From positions 35,317,099 to 35,381,098 of the forward strand of contig OY744608.1 of NCBI GenBank assembly GCA_963556255.1: a stretch of DNA of 64,000 nucleotides, written 5' to 3'. The notes below the pieces were generated by a model. The model was given only the letters and a program-made list of their open reading frames with translations. It was not told where the DNA came from and searched no databases. Made by a program: the position numbers and the translations under genes. The stretch is from Allolobophora icterica (lineage: Eukaryota > Annelida > Clitellata > Crassiclitellata > Lumbricidae). This document shows, piece after piece, positions 56,607-64,000 of the stretch. How positions within the stretch are numbered: position 1 is the first letter of the stretch; each line of letters starts with the position of its first letter.

Positions 56607-59600
56607 TTCTGATTCGCGTTTCTCGAGCAGAATTTCGAGGTCGTATTTATCTTCCTCTAGTTTTCTGATTTGTTCATGTAATTCGTGAGCTTTCTTTTCC
56701 AGTTCATCTGCAAAGTAGACACAATCGTAAACCGATTATTAGTTGACCCAAACCTTTAATTCCACCTGTTAGCTAACCTTATGAGCGACAGACAAATAAA
56801 CAGACAGACAGACAGACAGACAGCAAGACAGGCAGACAGACTTCACAGACAGAACCACAGGGACTAATTTCCAGTGACTCACTGTGTACATGTTCTCATA
56901 AGACGCTCAGACTAAATGGTCAACTCTCATATCCGGCTATTAAACTAATCAACCGTAGTTCATCTCAACGCATTCACGTATCCGCGTAAGTTAATACACT
57001 GAACAGATTCAGTCCTCCCCTTGTATCCTGTAGGGAGGGGTTCATTACCTATTCCTAATGCCTGACCCGGAAACGAACAAATCAAACTGTCACGCGCACG
57101 GGATTATTGCACCTCAACGACCTTTCTCTGAAATTCCAACTCAAGCAAATGCCAAATTCTTGTTTTATTAGGCCTATACTAGCAGCTGTGTTACATAAGC
57201 TACATAGTGTGTGTAGGCACATACGCCTTCCCCAACTGAGCTCTTGTCCCACCCACGTGCCGCCACCCCAACTTTAATCCATTTTACACGCTGCTCCACG
57301 GCGAGGCTAAGTGTAGGCCTACCATCGTCCTCCCAATTTACCGTCTACCCCGAGATGTCCTCTCCAAATTAGGTTATAGACCACATTTCTACATTGAACA
57401 TGGCTCATTATGAGTCTGGTAAACAGATGAAATTTCATTTTAAATGGCGACAAAGACAATTGGGAAACTGAGGCAATAATTTGTGAGGAGCTGAGGACTA
57501 AAACCAAGTCCTCAGAACTTTTGTTCCACAAAGTCATCAAAAACTCACACGATTGAAAGGGTTACTATTTTATGTAGCATAGGCTACAATAATTGTGCCC
57601 ACCTTCTTTTGGAAACTTTTGACCCCTGTATCGCCCAGTTGAGATAAACTAGCGCTACCATTGATCTCACGTACGAATCGACAACATCGAACATACAACA
57701 GTAGGCCTACTCGCCTTCGTTGTAGAGGCTGCGTACCCTAGGCCTATATTACGTGTATTATTTTGTACGTCACCATATGTGACCACATGTGGGAAAAGGG
57801 ACCTAAAGTGTAATATGGAGTTATTGGTATCCTCAAATGCAGTTGGAAACATGCTTTCAGAGAGAAGAAACTGCACTAAGTTTGGTCCATAAATCATGAT
57901 TATTAAAAATTTAGGAATGTGATAGATAAAACCATCATTTCGAGAATATCAAGCTGAAAGATTTAGCAAGATGGCACTCAGAAAAGCCAACCACAAACAA
58001 AAAATGTTAAGTTTATCACCATGCCACAATCAATGTGCTATATGTACTCTATAAAATGACACGTAAAACACAAGAATACATTGCAATTTAATGCTAGAAA
58101 TCACTTATTAACACTTACAACAATTCTGAAGTCTCGCAATAAAAATTCGACAACCAACAACAGTACTGCCTATCTAAAACGGGCTGTAACTCTGAAACTA
58201 GAACCCCACTTTAGGTCCCTTATCCCAGATATGGTCACATATGATATTATGGACTTACGATGCCTTATTTGTCCATTGTAAGCATAGTGTCTTAGTAGTG
58301 TAAGCAGTACGGACGCTGGCACAATTGGAAGACCGTGCTGAAGCTGGCACAAGTTTAGACGTATAGCTGTTTTTAAGAACAGTTTAGCTCATGTATACAT
58401 AAGTACATATTAATGAATTACCTTTGTCTAGTCCATCTAGATTCAGAGGTCTCAGACGACCTTCGATCGCCTTTTGCTTCTTCAGCTTCTCATCCTCGCT
58501 CGATATGGATAGACTCTGCAATGAAACATATATCTTCCGATCTGAACATGACGCAATTAAGCTTTCAAATTCCTAATTACACAGAAGAAGTCTCTACAGA
58601 CTCCTCCAATCCAATGCTACTTAGTCTAATCTAAACCAACTCAACTCAATACATTCCTGTCAATGTTACTCTAATCCAATCTATGATTGTCCTAAATATA
58701 TGTCCTAAATATATGTAATCGTAATTATCTTACAATCGACGCAATGCTAATAATGTTTTGGTCATTAGCTGCCAGCAGGCTACGATCACAAATTTAAGTA
58801 ACGTACCCATAATCGTAAACGTAATCGTAAGTACCTTAATTAACGGTGACGACCTGATTCCCGGTGACTGTACGGACCGCGAAGTCTTCTCAACCTCCTT
58901 GGAGCTGTATTTCTACCCAGAAAACATTATGAAAGCGTTGTATTTATATACATATTTGTTGGTATATGTATTTGTGTATCCATGCATCCGTTTATGTGTT
59001 TGCATTTATTAACAGAGATGCACGTAAGCACGAATGCACCCATAGTGTGTACTCTGCTTGCAGAATAATCCATAGCCTATATGTGAAAGTAGGTTGCCAA
59101 GACATGAACGCGAGAAATATAACACGCAGCACCGTAGGCTACAGGTCCATAATATCATAATTTCATAAGGTGAACTAAGATGTGGTAAGGTAAGAGAAGA
59201 CAAGGCAAGGTAACTAGCTGTTCATTAAGCTATCATTAAGCTATAAGAACAATCAACTTTCAAAAAGAGTCTTCAGAGACGTGGTGATGGTGCTGAGATG
59301 GAAACAGGCCGCAGTTAGATAACTTTCCCATTCCATGTCTCAGACAATTCAGACCACACGCTGAGGATACGAATTCGACACTAATTAGCATTAATTAGGC
59401 CTACCAAGACCTCGCGTTCTGCGATTCAGGTGTAAAGAATGCATTTGCACGGTCACACCACATCCATACGGTCCTTGTCGATTACGTATCGGCGCTATAT
59501 ATAGAGACTTCATTAAACCTCTAGATTAGTTCCAGAACTTAATTATTAATTAATTTATCATTTGCTGTGGTGAATTAACATTTAAGACGAGTAATTTCAA

Positions 59601-60406
59601 ATTACATGATGTGAAAGGCTTTTTCTATCAATCGGCGTTGTAGGAGTTGTTGCCAACGGTTGTTCTCGTTTCACCGCTGCATCTTCCTTCTCCTGAGAAG
59701 AAGAGACAACATGACATCGGAATGGAGTATTTGGTGTTTGTATCGTCATGTGACGAAGATATAATGACGAACCCTCCGCCTAATTAAGATCGCCTCACAT
59801 CCGTCATTCTCATATTTAAAAATCCAGCACATGACTGGCTGACTGCCTGTTTTCCTTCATGCTTGCTTGACTGCCTGTTTGTCTATATATCTATCCGAGT
59901 GTCTGTCTCTCTGTCCGCTTGCTTGCCTGTCTATCTGTCCATATGCCAAACTTTATGTATGTATGTATGTATTTATGTATGTATGTATGTATGTATGTAT
60001 GCATGCCATGCATGCATGCATATGTGCATAGGCCTACATAGATACAGATGCCTGCCTTTCTGTGGTAAGCCTAAGTTTGTGTGTCCATGGGTCACCTGAC
60101 GCAGAACCCAAGTCTGGCGGTAGTGCTGTTAGCCTGTTTATTACACAGACCTGCATTTGGTGGCAGCTCAACTCATGCTTTGTCTACATAGTTAAATTAT
60201 TCCGATTGTAGTCTATAGTTCTAAATTCAAATGTAATGAATATGATCGAAAACATCAACAGTACAATTACATTATTGAGATAAAGCAACAGTGTATAATA
60301 CCCTCGTAAAGTTCTATCTAGGCCTACCCTGGTATTGCTGATGCTGGCTGAGAAAATGAGATAATAGAAGAAAGCAAATGTTACTTTTGGATCGTTTGTC
60401 AAGCGC

Positions 60407-60473
<67 letters not shown>

Positions 60474-61729
60474 GCGCTATATAAAGGAATCTTATACATC
60501 CGCGCTTGGTAGTCTTGTTGGAAATCCCTCTCTGTATGCCTATCTATTCGTTCTGTTCGGTTACTTGTGTCATTCTTTCTCAGCTTAAATATTGCTGGTC
60601 CAATATATATGGTCTCTTTCTCATTGGCGGACTGAATTTCTAGATGTTGGCAAGACTTGGTTTTGGTGCGCCGTCAATTGAAGCTTTGTGCGTTCAATAC
60701 CGGCGTTATGGAAGTTGCTAATTAATAAAATCACTATCCATTAATTGGTCTTGCTCCTGCATTTATAGAGCGCCTATGATTTCATTCGTTGATGTATAAC
60801 CTTAAGTTTCCTGGCGGTTTCTCTTGCTCGTCTTTCTTCGTCCATCTTCTTCCTCTTCTCTTCCAGTTGCTTCTGCGCTGCCTCTCTTTCTTCTCTCTCC
60901 TTCTTCAGTTCCAGCTCTCTCTTCTTCCACGTGCTCGTCTGAGCCTTTACAGGCGGAGACAGTGGACCAGAACGATCCGGTGGTCCTTGATCTGTAGGCT
61001 AAAAACGAGTTACATCAACATAAGCGTGTGCTTTTATAGTATGAATGGATGAGTCAATGAGTATCATTGAGTATCATTGAGTATCATTGAGTAGGCCTAT
61101 ACTACTTGAACCAGAGGCACGGACATGTCTAGGCCTATAAACATGTAGGGCCCTATAGGCCTACATTTAATATTTATACATGGCTCTCATTGTACATAGT
61201 TGGGCTACACGTGTGTATATATGTTGGCCTCTATTACAATAATTTATGTACCACACGTTGAAATAACGAGTGCTCTCTTAAAATAATAGACCAGTATTAA
61301 AATAACGAGTGAATATTAATTTTAATGCTTAAACAGCAGTCTGCATCAATTGCTGTTTTGACAAGGAGGCGATATGCAGGAGAGAAGGGGGAATCCTGCA
61401 CTGGTTCAGACCACACACGATATTTCTCACTAAAGGTACATTTCCCCCCCCCCCCAATCATGTCCATAGGTCTTTTTTCCGCTGCTGCCAACCGCACTTC
61501 CAGTCTCTTTAGGCTCTTATGGCTGAACGCCATTTTCCTATGATAATATATGTAGAGTAACTGGTAGACCCAGTGGGGAACTGGTCGCATTTTCCGTTCT
61601 CAGTTTAGGTGCATAGGAATGCATATTATGTTGATGATATACATATATTTCTGTATCTGTCTCCCTAAACTTTTTTTAGCTGGTAACCTTATAACGTTTA
61701 TCTTTCGTTGGGAACGCCTCTGATATATA

Positions 61730-61766
<37 letters not shown>

Positions 61767-63033
61767 GTATATATGTATATATATATAATATATATAATAT
61801 TATATATGTATATATATTATATATATATATATATATATGGTGTGGCGTGATGGCTCAGTGGTAAGTTCGGCGCCTTGTGACCGGAGGGTTGCAGGTTCGA
61901 ATCTCACTCTAGCCGCTGCCTACGGACCTTGGGCAAGTCCTTCACTCGCGATTGCTCGTGGCGCTTCAGCGTGAAATCTCCGACACAGTATCAATGCTGT
62001 AGTCGGGAGCACCTCTGAGTAGTAGTAGACTTGAGGAGGCGCTATAGAAATATCCGAAATAAATAAATAAAATAAAATAAAATATATATATATATATATC
62101 TTAAAGCTCTGAATGATTGAATGGACGAACGAATGAATATTGTTGAGAACTGACCTTGACGACCTTGTTCAACCACTCTTCCGCTTTCTTCTTCCTCTTC
62201 GCTTCCAGTGCAGCAACTTCGCGTTCATCGATCGACTCCGCATCTCTCGTTCCTCCTGGACCAACAGACCTTCGAGGCGGCCTAGTTTGGGCAGAACTGG
62301 CACTCCGCTCGATCCTCGCTCGTATCTCGCTTATGTGTCCCTTAGGCTCCGACTCGCTCCCTCGAAAGCTTCCGACTCTTACCGGCGTCTTGTCAGCGGC
62401 TTCCGGTCGTGAGCTGGCACCCCGGATCTTCGTCGTGTAGTCTTCGATGAGGCTGTTCACCTTATCGGCCACCTTCTTCGGAGCCGCTGGTGTCGTATTA
62501 CGGCCGTGAGTGCCGTGGTGACTCTCGCCGTTCATCTCTTTCGGCTTTTTCACGTCCGGTGGACTCTTTGTCCGCCGCCAGCTGTCCCTCTTGGCCTTCC
62601 CAGACTTGACCTCGTCCTTTCTCTCGTCACCATGTCCAACTGTCGGCGTGCTTTCGCCATCCGTTTTCTGCCTTACTTCTTCTGCCTTATTGGTCAGACT
62701 CGCTTGGTCACCTGTTGCCTGGACAACTGGTTGCGTGTCTCTTTCCAATCCCACAGTTTCCTTGGTTTCTTCCAGCTCTGCGTCTGCAGCGTTATACGCA
62801 TGGATGTTATGGCGATTTCCAGGTGGAGATGAATCCGTTTCTTTCAGTTCCTCATGTCGCTCTGATAATGACGGTTCTTTGTTATGATTTTCCTCCTCTG
62901 TATCCTTCCTTTCATCGTCTTCTTCGGTCTTTTTCTCTTCTTGGAAGCCTTCCTTCTTTCCATATCTATCCACCTTCGTCTCATTGTTATCCATGTCCAG
63001 TAGATCCACCTCTTGGTCTTCGTGTCTAGACAT
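56607..63033 (-). CDS. Troponin T-like protein (C-terminus not found)
   Basis: Minus-strand exons: 63033-62155, 60998-60801, 58515-58422, 56707-56607, joined in compatible phases (0, 0, 1). The ATG lies 2 nt inside an acceptor (TTGCAG), as when a 5' UTR exon precedes the start exon. Residues 1-293 begin MSRHEDQEVDLLDMD and are acidic, then Arg/Lys/Ser-rich. Residues 294-359 contain a charged coiled coil (WKKRELELKKEREEREAAQK, then ERRARETARKLK). Residues 360-424 read KLKKQKAIEGRLRPLNLDG and DELEKKAHELHEQIRKLEED, then KYDLEILLEK. This matches the troponin T signature PLNxDxL, then KAxELxxxIxxLExxKxDL, the part that pairs with troponin I. Family role: anchors the troponin complex to tropomyosin in striated-type muscle. 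The N-terminal half is far longer than in vertebrate troponin T (~260-300 residues in total). The fourth donor (GTTTGT) is weak, and no C-terminal exon was found in 44900-56600. Confidence 0.78.
57774..58243. mobile_element. Inverted-repeat element with CATATGTGACCA ends
   Basis: 37-bp TIRs (57774-57810 and 58207-58243) read CATATGTGACCAYATSTGGG then AAGGGACCTAAAGTG, about 90% identical. No target-site duplication is evident, so the superfamily is unknown. Lies in the intron between the last two visible troponin T-like exons. Confidence 0.7.
60411..60470. repeat. (TA)n microsatellite
   Basis: About 30 TA units directly before a retroposon-tail-like AGGGCGCTATATAAAGG. Confidence 0.95.
60525..60735 (+). 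mobile_element. LINE 3' UTR fragment
   Basis: CTTGTGTCATTCTTTCTCAGC, TTGGTTTTGGTGCGCCGTC and ACCGGCGTTATGGAAGTTGC match 26598-26790 in order and orientation, defining one LINE family. The coding part is not intact here. Confidence 0.6.
61725..61840. repeat. TA-rich palindromic microsatellite
   Basis: (TA)n with GTATA interruptions, immediately upstream of the SINE at 61846. Confidence 0.9.
61846..62100 (+). mobile_element. tRNA-derived SINE (family A), nearly full length
   Basis: tRNA-like head with A box (TGGCTCAGTGGTAAGTTCG) and B box (GGTTCGAATCTC). The body reads CTTGGGCAAGTCCTTCACTC, GTGGCGCTTCAGCGTGAAAT and ACACAGTATCAATGCTGTAG. The tail GAGGCGCTATAGAAATATCC is followed by AAATA/TA repeats. 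The tail is shared with the LINE at 55861-56068. Lies in a troponin T-like gene intron. Confidence 0.85.
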
Positions 63034-63039
63034 TTCTGC

Positions 63040-64000
63040 AATTTTACGACAATTACGATCACTTTACATAAGCAGCGCCTCTTGAAGATTTTTTATATAA
63101 GGGCGCCATATAAATTCAAAGTTACATTACCTTGCATAATTAGGTAACTAACGATATGTATCATCTACCGTAACAAATCATAAGCTTCGATGTTCAAAGT
63201 GCAAAAGACCCGATCTTGCAACTCTTATAGTAATTTGCAGTCGAACTCTAAATCTCTGTCACTTTAGTGCAGACAACTCGACCCTTCCTTCTACCATCCT
63301 ATCGTTCAACTGCCCTCTTGAGTCAATCGCTGATTCATTATTCTTACGAACCAAGAATAAATTTGGAAAAGTACTTGATTAGGCCTAATTAAATTACCCA
63401 CAGTGTCTGACTATTGACAGATCTGTCTGCAGTCTAGTTCTTTGTCGGTATCATTCTCAATGCATTCTGCAAGGGTAATGCCTCGAATAGAAAACCTTTC
63501 TACTTGAGCTTGGCTACATTTGTCCTGTAGGTTCTCAAGTCTTCATGCTAATTTAAAAGCACTATAGTAGTTTAAGTGATGCCATGATATTATATGAGCA
63601 ACTCCAGTACTATAGGAGGTCGCTTTAGCAGGAATATATAGGACCTACACCAACTTAAGTGGAGTCCATTATGATGTATCCTATACCAAGAACCGATCAA
63701 AGAGGGCATATTAGCTCACAGTTAAGTGGATTGACTTAATAGCAATCAATTATGCCTAATCTTCAGTGAGTAATTAATGCGCCGTCGTCTCCATCATGCG
63801 TAGTTGTCCTTTCCTTTAGATGTCTGTATGTCGGTCTCTCGAGCAGCTCCCGTCTGCTTGTCCTTAATACAGACGCAGATATCCAACCACCGCTGCCACA
63901 TTTGAAATGTTCATCCACTTCCGTGCGTGTGTCCGTCAGTCTATTTGTTCTTCTGCCTATCTTTTAGTGTTTGTCATATCGGCCTATGTCGGAATTTGAG
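63040..64000. other. Upstream of troponin T-like start exon
   Basis: Expected to hold an intron and 5' UTR exon of the minus-strand gene; neither can be placed. A retroposon-tail-like GCGCCTCTTGAAG..AGGGCGCCATATAAA lies at 63075-63113. Confidence 0.35.

Noticed and set aside
58855..58913. Possible extra troponin T-like exon (KYSSKEVEKTSRSVQSPG on the minus strand)
   Set aside because: Plausible acceptor and donor exist, but its exit phase introduces a stop in the next exon at 58515. Kept out without transcript evidence.
62140..63029. Plus-strand frames of 90-108 codons opposite the troponin T-like start exon
   Set aside because: Antisense shadows of a long coding exon; they show no splice context or domain.

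Overview
The window comes from an animal nuclear genome. Its genes are split by GT-AG introns, its proteins are metazoan families (ONECUT homeobox, troponin T, BET1 SNARE, NDR kinase, SLC5 cotransporter), and most of the DNA is introns and transposon debris. The short palindrome AGGCCTA recurs throughout. I associate that from memory with deuterostome marine invertebrates such as echinoderms, but nothing here proves the phylum.

Layout. (1) 960-1856, +: the last two coding exons of an SLC5 sodium/solute cotransporter; the rest lies off the left edge. (2) 1857-13300: no host gene found. The stretch is a pile of non-autonomous DNA transposons, SINE and LINE pieces and microsatellites. (3) 13312-17732, +: BET1-type Golgi SNARE with four coding exons, including a 22-nt first coding exon. 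(4) 21835-32495, +: complete NDR kinase (STK38/STK38L/Tricornered), 13 coding exons, 459 residues. (5) 32496-41000: minisatellites, LINE pieces and hAT-type elements. (6) 42690-44859, +: ONECUT-class transcription factor with two coding exons. (7) 44900-56600: repeats and intergenic or intronic DNA. (8) 63033-56607, -: troponin T-like gene. Four coding exons are visible; its C-terminus is not found.

The genes look unrelated in function (membrane transport, ER-Golgi fusion, growth and polarity signalling, transcription, muscle thin filament), so this is a chance eukaryotic neighbourhood, not an operon or cluster.

The most unusual content is mobile DNA. At least a dozen hAT-like elements with different terminal inverted repeats (TIRs) can be delimited by eye from TIRs and 8-bp target-site duplications (TSDs). 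One family (3038-3881, 7854-8778, 38622-39528) has ends CAGTCTTGTTGTC, subterminal AAGACC minisatellites and a decayed hAT transposase C-terminus. Two different elements sit back to back at 9722-11430, each flanked by the same 8-mer GTTGGAAT, which therefore occurs three times. Intron 1 of BET1 carries a near-perfect 195-bp inverted repeat. A ~70-bp palindrome (TTAAC...GTTAA) occurs three times. LINE and SINE copies share 3' tails, as expected of retrotransposition partners. All calls were made by reading; no database search was run.
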